This document shows, piece by piece, positions 1 through 10,034 of a DNA stretch of 64,000 nucleotides. Source of the stretch: a bacterium. GTDB lineage: Bacteria; Planctomycetota; Planctomycetia; Pirellulales; Pirellulaceae. Location: the NCBI GenBank assembly GCA_030430075.1, contig JAUIGN010000005.1:186001-250000 (forward strand), written 5' to 3'. Each line of letters starts with the position of its first letter. Position 1 is the stretch's first letter. The translations under genes were made by a program, and so were the position numbers. A model generated the notes under the pieces. The model had not been told where the DNA came from. It saw only the letters and a program-made list of their open reading frames with translations, and ran no database searches.

Positions 1-3000
1 GACTATTCATCGGCCGATCTGCCGACGCTGTACTACAACTACTATCTGGATACCGAGAACGCGAACGCGGCGCTCGACAATCCGGACCTGATGCGGGATT
101 CGTTCCGTGTCTATGTGAGCGGCGAGGACGGTATCTGGCATCTGCTGTCCACCAATAACTCGGATCGGGGCGTGATTGACGAGTTTGATGATCCGGTGCT
201 GTTCGATGGGATCGAAGTTCCGGTCCAGGAAGCCTTCGATGTCGGCGACCAGAACGCACCCAACAGTTGGCGCCAGGTCCGAATCCCACTGGGTGAATTC
301 GCCGGCCAGGACGACTTGCGGTTGCGGTTTGATTTCGACAGCGACGGGGGCCGCGGGCCGGCCAATTCCTTTGGCTTCGGCAGCTCGCTCCGCCAGAACA
401 CCGTCGGGTTTGAATTGCGTGCCCTGGACGGATCCCGGTTGCGCGACGCTCAGACGATCACGATGACCACCCTCAGCAACTTCGGCGGCGGTGGCACGCT
501 CGACGTCTTCGAGCTCGACTTCGGGTACACGCTCGTGGCACCAACCGGCGCCGCCCTGAACGATGGGGCGTCTGTAACCATCGACGGCGTGGACTATGTC
601 TTCGATAGCGATGGGTTCTTCGCCAGGAACATCCAGGCGGTGGAAGGTCTGCTGATCGGTGACGGGGATACGTTCCGGGTGGGCGACGCCACGGCGACGC
701 GGACCTTCGAGTTTGAAGACGAATCGAATCCTACCGGCACGCAGCCTGGAAACGTGGTGGTTTCCTACGAGCCCGGTGACACGGCCAACGAGATTGCCGA
801 CGCCATTGCCGACGCGATCAACGGCGCCGGGCTGACCCTGTTTGCGGTCGCCAACGGGTCGGTGGTCGAGCTTTCCAACGGACCGTTCCGCTTCGCCCCC
901 GGCAGCTCCGCCTTGCAGCTCGAGAACGCCTTTGGCGTGAGCTTCAGCCCGACCGACTCGGCGGCCCAGGTCGGCGCGACGTTGGGGAACGTGATTGCCC
1001 TGAATCCGCCCACCACCCCGATTGCCGTGGGCGACTTGCAGGCCGAACCGAACGACACGATTCAGACCGCCTGGGATACCACGCTGAGCGGGAACACGGC
1101 CATTTTCACGTCCGATGGCGTGATCGGCGACAACACCAGTTTCCTGGACCCGTCGCTGGATGTCGACTTCCTGACGTTCGATGTGCAGGTCGGGGACGTG
1201 GTGTCCATCGACGTGGATGCCAACGAAATCGGCACGACGCTCGACCCGTACCTGATTTTGTTCGACGAGAATGGCAATCGCCTGTTGGAGAACAGTGCCG
1301 GCTTTGCCCCCAATGATCAGCAGGCCAGCCTGGACCCGTTCCTGCAATTCACGGCCCCGTCCACCGGGACGTACTATGTCGGGATCAGCGGTGAATTCAA
1401 TATCTTCTACGATCCACTGGTCGCCCCCTCGGGGATCAGCGGCAGCGTCGGCGACTACCAGGTCGAAGTGACCGTGACCGATGCCGCCGGACTGCTCCAC
1501 CGCAACGGCGAGCGAATCAATCTTCCGAATGCCCAGGCCATCACGGCCCAGGGCCTGCCCGCTTCCTTCGTCGAAGGGACGCCGGGCACGAGCAGCGGAT
1601 TCGCGGTCAATGTTCACGCGGGGATGAGTAAAAATGAAATCGCCGCCGCGATCGGCAGTTCGCTCGCCAATTTCTATGCCGGTGGCGAGCAGACCGCCTT
1701 CAAAACCTACGACGAGATCCTCAACGTCGTCGGCCACACCTACGTCGGTCAGAGCCTGGGCTTCCTGGGGATTGACCCGCTGGGCGTCTCCGAAGGCCTG
1801 GTCGGCGACGAGTTCGGTGCGTTCGAGGCGTCCACGGCGGCCAATGGGGCGACCTCTGCCGGGTTGCCGGGGGCCCTTGGAGGACAGGACAACGACCATG
1901 AAGGCGTCTACCTGGACGATATCATCATCGGATTCGCCAGCCGGGGTGAACTGGTCAGCAACGATGTCGGCGGCAATAACTTTGTCGGGATCGGCGACGG
2001 GGATGCCAGTGAGATTGAGTTGGGGGCCTACCAGTTGGAAATCCGCCGGGCTCCCGAGTTCGGTATTTCGGATCCGCCGCCCGTGCCAACGCTCTGCCTG
2101 CTGACCACGTTCCCCTGCCTGACTCCAGCCAGCTTCGACGTCAACGATCGGCACGCCGAGCAGACTTCGATCGTCGCCCCGGCGGGCAACACGCTGTCCG
2201 ACGGGCAGACGATGGTCATCAGCGATGGCCTGGACGAGCTGACATTCGAGTTTGACGATGCCGATCTGCCCTTCAATCACCCGAGTGCGGGCGTCACGCC
2301 CGGCCGCGTCCGGATCCCGTTCCGTCCGGCGATGACGGCGAATGAAGTGGCCGAATTGATTCGCGATACGATCAACAGCCCCACCGTTCAGAGCAACCTG
2401 GAGATTACCGCCGCGCTGTCCGACGGAACGGCCGCCGGCACCGTGGGGCAAGTCAACCGAATCAACCTGTTCGGGAACGCGATCGTGTCGACCGATGCGG
2501 CGGGTGCGATCGGCGTCGCCGCCTCGATCAACGACATCGGCAACGTGTTCGGCTCCAATGACCTGTTTACGATCGAGAATCGATCGGCCGCCGGCGAACA
2601 GATAACGCAAGTTGTGATCACGTTGCCGCCGCCCCAGTTCTTTGAACCGGTCGTCGGCGGAAATCAGCCGCCCACCGCCCCGTCGGGACCCGATGTGAAT
2701 CCCGCTTCCGACACCGTTGGCGAATCGTTCAGCTTCACGCAAAGTGTCAGCATTGACGACACGATCGTGATTGACTTTACGAACTTCGATCCGAACGAGC
2801 GGTTCATCTTCGGCAACGATGTCGACCCCTCGAATGATCCCAACGACTATGCCGATTCCACGTACCGCATCACGTTCAGCAGCGGGCGCGTTGTTTCCGG
2901 GCAGTTTGTCACGGCCAATGCGGGGGCCGGTCAGATCGCCGTCCTGGATGCCGCCGACCCGCTGGTGACGAACCAGTCGGTCGGATTCGGCGATCAGAAC

Positions 3001-6000
3001 ACCGAGCGTCCCCAGGGACAGATCTTGATTCACTCCAACACGATCACGGCTTCTTCGGGATTCGGGATCGTGACCGACGCGGGATCGCGCGATATCTCGT
3101 CGCTGGCACCGCTGGCCGGCGCGTTGCCGCACGCCGGACCGGTTCGCGTGACGCGCGAAGTGAACAACCAGGCGCTGGTCCCGGGTGTGGTGATCGCCAA
3201 CAACGTGGTCGCCCAGAACGGGACGGGCGGAATCCTGGTCAGCGGTGACCCGAGCCCTGCCGGGCAACAGCGGGCCGCCGTGCCGTTCAGCCGGGTTGTC
3301 AACAACACGATCGTGGGACGCAACGCAGGGGTCGGTATTCAGGTTGACGAGAATGCCAGCCCCACGCTGTGGAACAACATCGTCTCCCGGTTGAATGTCG
3401 GGATTTCGGTCGACGCCTCGTCCGGCTCGACCGTTATCGGAGGTACCGTTTACAAGGAGAATGGGACCGACGCGACCGGAACCGGGTTGGGCTTGTTCCC
3501 GATCCAGTTGGGGGAAGAGGACGACCTCTTCGTCGATCCGCTTGCCGGCAACTACTACCTGGCGCCGGGGGCGGCCGCGATCGACAGTTCCATCGATTCT
3601 CTGGAAGATCGGCCGGCGATCGTCACGGTCAAAGCACCGCTCGGCTACACCGCTTCGCCGATTATTGCCCCCGATTTGGACAGCATCGGTCAGATGCGGG
3701 TGGACGATCCGTCGGTCGAAACACCGCCGGGTCAAGGTGCCCGCGTGTTCAAGGACCGCGGTGCCTTGGATCGGGCAGACTTCACCGGCCCTTCCGCCGT
3801 CCTGCTCAACCCACAGGACAATGATGCCTTGGGGGCCGATGGAAACAGCAGCCTGACGGTCGTCGAATTGACGAATACGATTCTCAATAACTTCGCCATT
3901 CAGCTCTTGGACGGTGTGGAACCGGCCGATTCGCAGAATGGGACCGGGGCCGACGACACGACCGTTCGCGGCAATCGCGTCACTCTGTTGCGCGACGATA
4001 CCGAGCTGATTCAGGGGCTGGACTACGATTTCAACTACGACGCCACGAACAACATTATTCGCCTCACGCCGCTGGCCGGTATCTGGGAATCCGACAGCGT
4101 GTACGAGATCCAGTTGTCCAATGCGGCCGGCCTGGCGATCTCTGCGCCCGACGGTGCTTCGGTCAACGACGGCGACAGCTTCGACCTCACCGATGATTTC
4201 GGCAACACCGCGACCTTCGAGTATGAATCCGGCTACAGCCTGCACGTGCCGCAAACCTTGACGCTGCAGATTCCCGCGGGCGGCGGCAGCAGCCTGGTCG
4301 ATGGCGAGACGTTCGTGATTTCCAGTGATCTGGCGACGGAGACATTCGAATTCGACAACAACGGGGTGTTTGACGAGGACAACGTCGTCATTACGTACAC
4401 CAACCAGGAATCGGCCAACGACCTGGCCAATCACATCGTCGCCGCGATTGACAGTGTCAGCCTGGACCTGAGTCCGGTCAACATCGTCAACATCGGCGGC
4501 CGGGCGGTGCACCTCGGCAGCCGGTCGATCCATACGGTCGATACCAGCCAGACGACGTTGACGCAAACCGGCGTCGCCGGCGGGATCGAAGATGGCCAGA
4601 CGTTCATGATTGATGACGGCATCAGCCTGGTGACGTTCGAGTTCACCACGGGGGGGACGGTGGGAACCGGCATTCGGCCGGTGCCGTTTACCTACGCGAT
4701 GACGCACGAGCAACTCGCCGACACGCTGGCGACCGCGATCCGCAATTCCGGGCTTGGCCTCAACCCGACGCACGCCGCCAACAGCGACGGCCTGGTCCAC
4801 GTCGGCGGCGAGATTCGTCACATCATCAATGTGGACGATTCGCAATTGACGCTGACCGGGATGCCGGGTGTGCGGCCGGACTGGGGACTGCGGATTCCGA
4901 CGGTCGCCGGTCGGCCCGATTTCGAGAACACGATCATGGACGGCGAGTTCTTCACCATTGATGACGGCAGCGGTAACACGCTGACGATCGAGTTGGACGA
5001 TGATGGAGAGACGGTGCCCGGCAATACCGTGGTGACGTTCAATGACAACACGACCACCAACCAATTGGCCAACGCGATCGCCATTGAAATTCGTAACGGT
5101 GGAGTGAATCTCAGTCCGAGCAACCTCGGTAACGGCATCATTCGCTTCAACGGGATCGCCGCGCATTCGGTCGACGTGACCGCCACGACCCTGGTCGAGA
5201 TCGGCGTGCCCGGAGTCCCGGCGGCGGTTCCCGTCAACTTCGTACCTGGGTCGGCTTTCGAACCCGGTCTGATGTCGCTCGATCCGGTCTTCACCGCGGA
5301 GATGATGGCCAACTCGATCGCCGTGGCGATCAATACGGCCAACCAACAGCGGATCTTGGAAGATGTCGCCGCAACGGTGCAGGGCGACGAAGTCCTGGTC
5401 GACGGCGTCTGTGATACGTGCATCAACGGGGCGGTGGTCAACGTTACTTCCCGGATCCAGGACATTGCCGGCAATCCGCTCAAGCCGAATCGGAATAACG
5501 GGACGACCGCCTTCACGATCTTCATCGGCAGCGGCCTCGATTTCGGCGACGCACCCGACAGCTACGGGACGTCGGCCGCCGCCAACGGGGCAAGCCACCA
5601 GATCCGGGGCGACTTCTTCCTGGGGACGAGCGTCGACATCGACTTCGACGGCCAGGTCTCCGCCAACGCGCTGGGAGACGACCTGGATGGGAACGACGAC
5701 GAGGATTCGTTCTTCACCGGCGCACTGGACGCGATCGGCAATCTGATCCTGGTCGGCGGCTCGACCGCATCGGTCACCGTCACGCCGTCCCTGGATGGAT
5801 TGCTGGACGCCTGGGTCGACTTCAACGGCGACGGCGACTTCTTTGACGCCAACGAGCAGATTTTTGCCAGCCAACAGGTCACCGCGGGCGGCCCGAACGT
5901 GTTGACCTTTAACGTCCCGGGCAACGCCGCCGAGGGACAGTCGTTCGGACGGCTCCGCTTCAGCAGTGCCGGCGGGCTGTCGCCGATCGGGTTTGCTGAG

Positions 6001-6651
6001 GACGGCGAAGTTGAAGATCACGCGCTGATGATCGCCGCCAACCCGTGGCGCAACCCGGTCGAATCGAATGATGTCAACGCCGACGGATTCGTAACACCCA
6101 TCGATCCGCTGATCCTTATCAATGATCTCAATCGCAACGGAGGAGGCTTGTTGCCGATTCCGCGACCCGCCGGCGGTGGCCAGTTCAGCCCGCCGCTCCC
6201 CTCGTTCCCGCCCTACCTGGATGTCAACGGCGATGGCCTGCTGACCCCGACAGACGTTCGCGTCTTGATCAATTTCCTGAATGCGGGGGCCGGCGGAGAA
6301 GGCGAAGGATTGGTCGTCGGGGGCGGTGGTGACCTCGGCGAAGGAGAGGCTGCGCCGCTCGATCGCGGCCTGCTGGGCTCCTCGATCGTCGTCGATCACC
6401 GGGTGGCCGCACCGGGAGACGACCGTGACAGCGACCGGCGCCATGCCGATCAGCCTGCTCGAATGCTGACCGAACGGGAGTTGGTCTATGCCACCGACTG
6501 GGGGCCGCGACTCGAGGACGGTTCTGTCATGGAAATGGCCGGGCCGGTGGACCGCGTGCTGGCGGATGAACTGGATGATCTGCTCGCCGAGATCGCGCCG
6601 GGTGTCGATTACGACGGGGGGCTCAACGATCCCTTCGCTGGCGACCTGTAG
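1..6651 (+). CDS. Giant modular extracellular protein with GEVED and dockerin domains (5'-truncated by window)
   Basis: The frame is open from the first base, so 2216 codons of a longer gene are visible. Order (residues counted from base 1): a beta-sandwich domain that starts at 1-115 and whose conserved end (YLDDIIIGF, about 637) comes only after some 515 inserted residues; a PPC-type domain at about 349-490; a beta-helix-like region at about 1000-1200; FEFD-type modules at about 190-320, 720-860 and 1380-1800; a GEVED domain at 1846-2010 (starts DFGDAPDSY, ends DGEVEDHAL); a type I dockerin at 2016-2095 with two loops of the form DVNxDGxxTPxD; a GEGE-rich linker; and an acidic tail ending FAGDL. 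The module order follows the second half of the protein at 35876-59590, so the two are paralogues. Probably exported and surface-bound or released, since dockerins, GEVED and PPC modules are extracellular in known families. No catalytic site is visible, and its own leader lies outside the window. Confidence 0.93.
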   Translation, partial: DYSSADLPTLYYNYYLDTENANAALDNPDLMRDSFRVYVSGEDGIWHLLSTNNSDRGVIDEFDDPVLFDGIEVPVQEAFDVGDQNAPNSWRQVRIPLGEFAGQDDLRLRFDFDSDGGRGPANSFGFGSSLRQNTVGFELRALDGSRLRDAQTITMTTLSNFGGGGTLDVFELDFGYTLVAPTGAALNDGASVTIDGVDYVFDSDGFFARNIQAVEGLLIGDGDTFRVGDATATRTFEFEDESNPTGTQPGNVVVSYEPGDTANEIADAIADAINGAGLTLFAVANGSVVELSNGPFRFAPGSSALQLENAFGVSFSPTDSAAQVGATLGNVIALNPPTTPIAVGDLQAEPNDTIQTAWDTTLSGNTAIFTSDGVIGDNTSFLDPSLDVDFLTFDVQVGDVVSIDVDANEIGTTLDPYLILFDENGNRLLENSAGFAPNDQQASLDPFLQFTAPSTGTYYVGISGEFNIFYDPLVAPSGISGSVGDYQVEVTVTDAAGLLHRNGERINLPNAQAITAQGLPASFVEGTPGTSSGFAVNVHAGMSKNEIAAAIGSSLANFYAGGEQTAFKTYDEILNVVGHTYVGQSLGFLGIDPLGVSEGLVGDEFGAFEASTAANGATSAGLPGALGGQDNDHEGVYLDDIIIGFASRGELVSNDVGGNNFVGIGDGDASEIELGAYQLEIRRAPEFGISDPPPVPTLCLLTTFPCLTPASFDVNDRHAEQTSIVAPAGNTLSDGQTMVISDGLDELTFEFDDADLPFNHPSAGVTPGRVRIPFRPAMTANEVAELIRDTINSPTVQSNLEITAALSDGTAAGTVGQVNRINLFGNAIVSTDAAGAIGVAASINDIGNVFGSNDLFTIENRSAAGEQITQVVITLPPPQFFEPVVGGNQPPTAPSGPDVNPASDTVGESFSFTQSVSIDDTIVIDFTNFDPNERFIFGNDVDPSNDPNDYADSTYRITFSSGRVVSGQFVTANAGAGQIAVLDAADPLVTNQSVGFGDQNTERPQGQILIHSNTITASSGFGIVTDAGSRDISSLAPLAGALPHAGPVRVTREVNNQALVPGVVIANNVVAQNGTGGILVSGDPSPAGQQRAAVPFSRVVNNTIVGRNAGVGIQVDENASPTLWNNIVSRLNVGISVDASSGSTVIGGTVYKENGTDATGTGLGLFPIQLGEEDDLFVDPLAGNYYLAPGAAAIDSSIDSLEDRPAIVTVKAPLGYTASPIIAPDLDSIGQMRVDDPSVETPPGQGARVFKDRGALDRADFTGPSAVLLNPQDNDALGADGNSSLTVVELTNTILNNFAIQLLDGVEPADSQNGTGADDTTVRGNRVTLLRDDTELIQGLDYDFNYDATNNIIRLTPLAGIWESDSVYEIQLSNAAGLAISAPDGASVNDGDSFDLTDDFGNTATFEYESGYSLHVPQTLTLQIPAGGGSSLVDGETFVISSDLATETFEFDNNGVFDEDNVVITYTNQESANDLANHIVAAIDSVSLDLSPVNIVNIGGRAVHLGSRSIHTVDTSQTTLTQTGVAGGIEDGQTFMIDDGISLVTFEFTTGGTVGTGIRPVPFTYAMTHEQLADTLATAIRNSGLGLNPTHAANSDGLVHVGGEIRHIINVDDSQLTLTGMPGVRPDWGLRIPTVAGRPDFENTIMDGEFFTIDDGSGNTLTIELDDDGETVPGNTVVTFNDNTTTNQLANAIAIEIRNGGVNLSPSNLGNGIIRFNGIAAHSVDVTATTLVEIGVPGVPAAVPVNFVPGSAFEPGLMSLDPVFTAEMMANSIAVAINTANQQRILEDVAATVQGDEVLVDGVCDTCINGAVVNVTSRIQDIAGNPLKPNRNNGTTAFTIFIGSGLDFGDAPDSYGTSAAANGASHQIRGDFFLGTSVDIDFDGQVSANALGDDLDGNDDEDSFFTGALDAIGNLILVGGSTASVTVTPSLDGLLDAWVDFNGDGDFFDANEQIFASQQVTAGGPNVLTFNVPGNAAEGQSFGRLRFSSAGGLSPIGFAEDGEVEDHALMIAANPWRNPVESNDVNADGFVTPIDPLILINDLNRNGGGLLPIPRPAGGGQFSPPLPSFPPYLDVNGDGLLTPTDVRVLINFLNAGAGGEGEGLVVGGGGDLGEGEAAPLDRGLLGSSIVVDHRVAAPGDDRDSDRRHADQPARMLTERELVYATDWGPRLEDGSVMEMAGPVDRVLADELDDLLAEIAPGVDYDGGLNDPFAGDL

Positions 6652-6748
6652 TGTGCCGTCTGGCTCGCTACGATCGCCAAAACCGCTGGGACTGGGGGGC
6701 GATAGGGAGCCTCACGGCGTTTGCCGCCGGCAGGATGCCCCGATTTGT

Positions 6749-6777
6749 TGGCGAATCGTCAACTTACGTCTATGATC
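6749..6777 (+). promoter_or_regulatory. Candidate sigma70-like promoter for the metalloprotease-like gene
   Basis: TTGGCG (6749-6754), a 17-base spacer and TATGAT (6772-6777) lie in the 307-base gap before the gene at 6959, giving a leader of about 175 bases. Nothing else is recognisable in this gap. Consensus match only; planctomycete promoters are not well defined. Confidence 0.4.
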
Positions 6778-6958
6778 AAGGGGCGTCGTAGGTTCGTCCG
6801 GCCTCGAATCCCCCCTTGCGGGCCGTATTGCGGTCGGCTGTCGTTCCCGATTCGCCGCGAATTGCGGATATCCCGGTCCTGCCCGGCAGGTTTGTCAGGG
6901 AACGATCAATGGGCCGGTACCGTCAGAGTTGTGGGGCCCCGTCATCGACTGAGTGGTT

Positions 6959-9634
6959 ATGATCTTTGTGCACAAAAAAAAATCCGTTGCGCGACGTCGC
7001 CGCCCGACACGGGCATGCAGGATGGAGCCGTTGGAGAGTCGCCACCTGTTGACGGCAACTCCCTTTGGTGCCGATGAGATGGACACCGGGGAGTTCATGC
7101 TGGGCGAGATCTATGTCACGGTGGTCGGATTCGAGTCCGATGGCTCGCGCGATGCCAATACCGAGACCTGGAACGAAGCGTATCGCAACCAAGTCAAAAC
7201 GAATGTGCAGGAAGGCCTGCAGTGGTGGGAGCAGACGCTGGATATCCAGTTTCCCAACCACCAGCACGAGCTGAACTTCCAGATCGACTTCACGCATCTC
7301 GATACGCCGATCGCAACCGGCTATGAGCCGATCAGTCGTCCGTCTTATGATTTCCAACTCTGGACGGCAGATTTCTTTAGCCACGTCGGGTTCAATCGAG
7401 GTAACTTCAGCACCAGTTCGCGTGCCTTCAATCATGCCCAGCGCGAGGCAAACGGCACGGACTGGGCCTTCACGATCTTCGTCGTCAATGACGAAGTTGA
7501 CACGGACGGGAATTTTGAACCGGGCGGTTTTTCACGTGCCTTTGCATTTGCCGGAGGGCGATTCTTTGTCGTACCGGCACATCGGCCCGACAGCACCTAC
7601 GCGCATGAAACCGGCCATATGTTTTGGGCCAAGGACGAGTACCGCGGTGGGGGCAGCTACACGGATGAGCGCGGCTACTACAACGCCCAGAACACGAATG
7701 GCTGGGACAACCCCGATTTCTTGAGCGGGGCCGAGCAGCGGGAGCCGAGTATCATGGATCGGGGCGCTTGCGAGGAGGGAGGGGGACTGCTCTGTACGGC
7801 CCACCTGACCCATACCAGCAGTGATTCGTCCTTCGCCATGCTGGGCTGGGTCGATTCAGACGGAGACGGCATCTTCGATGTCTTGGACGTTCCGCTGACG
7901 CTGGAGGGAGTCGGCAGTTACGACGCGACGCGCGGCGAGTATCGCTTCGTGGGCACCTCTTCCGTGCAGACGTCACCCAATTTGAATTCCAGCGGGACCA
8001 AGAACGATATCACCACCAACCATGTCAGCAAGGCCGAATATCGAATCGATCAAGGGGCCTGGCAGGAGGCGGAACGGTACGACCGCTTTACGGCGGAAAT
8101 CGACCTGACGATTCCCATGTCGCCCGGTCAGGAGATCGAAATCCGCACCGTTGACGATCGCACCCGCGAAAACAGTGGGATCGCCTCGCCCATTTTTCAT
8201 GGCAACACCGATCAACAGACGTCAACGCTCCTGCCCGGTATCAATGGAGCGGTGTGGGATGACTTGGATGCGGACGGCCAATGGGATCCGAACGAGCCCG
8301 CATTGGCCGGCCGCACGGTCCAGCTTGTCGATCTCAACGGAGATCCGATTTCTATTCGGAAGGGCGTCGAGCCGGATGACTATCCGCAATCGTCAACGCT
8401 GCTCAACAATGTGATTCCCGAGGCAACGCTGACCGCCGTGGGAAATGGCGCACTGGATAATTCGGTGGTCTCTCTAGCAGCTCCCAGCCCGGCCACCGGC
8501 CGAGTGTTCGCCAACTTCTGCGGCGGGTTTTGCACGGAATGGACGAAGGAATCACGACGTCTGAGGATCAGCTTTAACAGCCCGGTCACAACCGTCAGCG
8601 TCGACGCCGTGGGTAAGAACAACGACGATCTGGGCCGGTTGGAGATCTACGACACGAACGACAACCTGCTGGCCAGGTACACCACAGGCAGCTTGGCTGC
8701 CGGGCAGCGGGAAACGATGACGTTGAGCCTGCCGACGGCGGATATCGCGTACGCCGTCGCCGGCGCTCATTCGGACCGGACCGTCTTGCTGGACAACCTG
8801 CAGTTCGGCGCCGAAACGGCGGCCGTGACCGATGCGAACGGTGTCTATCGACTGGGTTACCTCGAGCCGGGCGACTATCAGGTGCAGGTCGTTGTCGGCG
8901 GATCGGACCAGACGACCAATCCCGCATCCGGAGAAGCGAACGTCACGCTGGCGGCGGGCCAGGCCGTCGGCCAGGTCGATTTTGGCATCTTTCGTTCCGG
9001 CAGCCAGTGGCAGCATCCGACGAATCGGTTTGACGTAAACGATGACGACCACATCACACCGATCGACGTGCTGCAGATTGTCAACGTGCTCAATTCAGTC
9101 GGCCCCCATACACTGGTCGACCGCCCTACCCCGCCCTATCTGGACGTCAACGGTGACGGCAACGTAACGTCCAACGACGTGCTGCAACTGGTCAACTTTC
9201 TCAACTCGCACGGTGCCTCCGAGGGTGAGTCGGCGGCTGGGCCGAGTGTCCCGGGCACGGCGGGCGGATTGGACGAGCCGGGGAGCGAGGGCGAGTCGGC
9301 CGTCATGCCGGCGGATCCGGCTGCTGCCTTTGCCCCCGTCGACGTCAGCTTGCAAGCGAGTTCCACCCGCCCAACCTCGGTCATCCGCACGAGCGACGGG
9401 CCGTTGCCGCCACACCAGGAATCGCGGGCGGTTCCGGCGGCAGAACGGGTATTCGCTGGTGCGGCCGCCGCCCAGCGGACAACCTGGGGGGCACCCACGG
9501 CACGTGCCGATCGGCAAATGATGCGGGAAACGGCTTGGCACGAGCCGGATCTCGACGAACGCTGGTGGCATCCAGCGGACGGCGTCGACGAGCTCTTGAA
9601 ACAGCTGGCCGTGGCCCGGCACGACCTGGTGTAG
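6959..9634 (+). CDS. Secreted metalloprotease-like protein with split SdrD_B domain and C-terminal dockerin
   Basis: 891 residues from ATG 6959; an in-frame GTG two codons upstream (6953) is the alternative. The leader is Arg/Lys-rich and ends in MEPLESRHLLTA (22-33), the planctomycete extracellular N-terminal motif. HETGH at 216-220, followed by KDEY, looks like a zinc-peptidase site. The metzincin third His is replaced by Asp (HExxHxxxxxD) and the Gly is missing, so class is uncertain (an M64-like arrangement is possible). An SdrD_B-type domain opens at about 425 (GAVWDDLDADG) and closes at about 625-650 (TDANGVYRLGYLEPGDY), with some 150 residues of another beta-sandwich between the halves. 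A type I dockerin follows at about 680-750, then SEGES-type linkers and an acidic tail. A run of nine A bases at 6974-6982 encodes Lys6-8. Role inferred: extracellular protease or surface protein; substrate unknown. Confidence 0.9.
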   Translation: MIFVHKKKSVARRRRPTRACRMEPLESRHLLTATPFGADEMDTGEFMLGEIYVTVVGFESDGSRDANTETWNEAYRNQVKTNVQEGLQWWEQTLDIQFPNHQHELNFQIDFTHLDTPIATGYEPISRPSYDFQLWTADFFSHVGFNRGNFSTSSRAFNHAQREANGTDWAFTIFVVNDEVDTDGNFEPGGFSRAFAFAGGRFFVVPAHRPDSTYAHETGHMFWAKDEYRGGGSYTDERGYYNAQNTNGWDNPDFLSGAEQREPSIMDRGACEEGGGLLCTAHLTHTSSDSSFAMLGWVDSDGDGIFDVLDVPLTLEGVGSYDATRGEYRFVGTSSVQTSPNLNSSGTKNDITTNHVSKAEYRIDQGAWQEAERYDRFTAEIDLTIPMSPGQEIEIRTVDDRTRENSGIASPIFHGNTDQQTSTLLPGINGAVWDDLDADGQWDPNEPALAGRTVQLVDLNGDPISIRKGVEPDDYPQSSTLLNNVIPEATLTAVGNGALDNSVVSLAAPSPATGRVFANFCGGFCTEWTKESRRLRISFNSPVTTVSVDAVGKNNDDLGRLEIYDTNDNLLARYTTGSLAAGQRETMTLSLPTADIAYAVAGAHSDRTVLLDNLQFGAETAAVTDANGVYRLGYLEPGDYQVQVVVGGSDQTTNPASGEANVTLAAGQAVGQVDFGIFRSGSQWQHPTNRFDVNDDDHITPIDVLQIVNVLNSVGPHTLVDRPTPPYLDVNGDGNVTSNDVLQLVNFLNSHGASEGESAAGPSVPGTAGGLDEPGSEGESAVMPADPAAAFAPVDVSLQASSTRPTSVIRTSDGPLPPHQESRAVPAAERVFAGAAAAQRTTWGAPTARADRQMMRETAWHEPDLDERWWHPADGVDELLKQLAVARHDLV

Positions 9635-9664
9635 GCCGCTGCCTCGGCGACGCTCTTCTTCCCC

Positions 9665-9694
9665 TTCCGTAGGTCATGCTTTGCATGACATTCC
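9665..9694 (+). repeat. REP-like intergenic palindrome, family 1, copy 1
   Basis: TTCCGTAGGTCATGC, three bases, then GCATGACATTCC. The core GGTCATGC/GCATGAC is an inverted repeat. Near-identical copies lie at 14944-14987 and, inverted, at 25543-25586; a variant lies at 15046-15076. All are intergenic. Confidence 0.8.
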
Positions 9695-9988
9695 GTTCTT
9701 CCCGAATTCACTTGCCGATGGACCGTCTGACCGCATTTCGCAGGTCGTTGTCTTCTCAGTGATGGTAACAGGCAGACCGTGGATGCCTGGTAGCAGCCCT
9801 AACACTTTTCAACGACCACGTTGCGGATGCGATCACCGGAATCCAATTGAACGGTGCTGGGGCCACCGGCCAATGGCGGATGATTAATCCGCTTTGGCGA
9901 CCGGTTTGCTCAGCCGTCGACGGAACCGTGAATGAATGTCCCACGGCTGACGGGCGGGCTGAGTTGAGGCTCGCTATCTTTCCTGTTG

Positions 9989-10034
9989 CACCCAGTTTGT
10001 TGGGCTGCCGGTCGCAGCCGGCGAAAGTTGGGTG
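9989..10034. other. Nested inverted repeat (possible structured RNA or hairpin)
   Basis: Outer arms CACCCA (9989-9994) and TGGGTG (10029-10034) enclose a perfect inner stem GGCTGC/GCAGCC (10003-10008 and 10014-10019) with a five-base loop. There is no T-tract. Function unknown. Confidence 0.35.

Noticed and set aside
7..6444. Uninterrupted antisense frame of over 6.4 kb opposite the first gene (similar long ones opposite the giant gene)
   Set aside because: It is in codon register with the sense gene, so its stops would need sense TTA, CTA or TCA codons, which are rare in this GC-rich coding DNA. The translated product is low in hydrophobics, repetitive Arg/Asp/Val-rich and has no domain or ribosome site.
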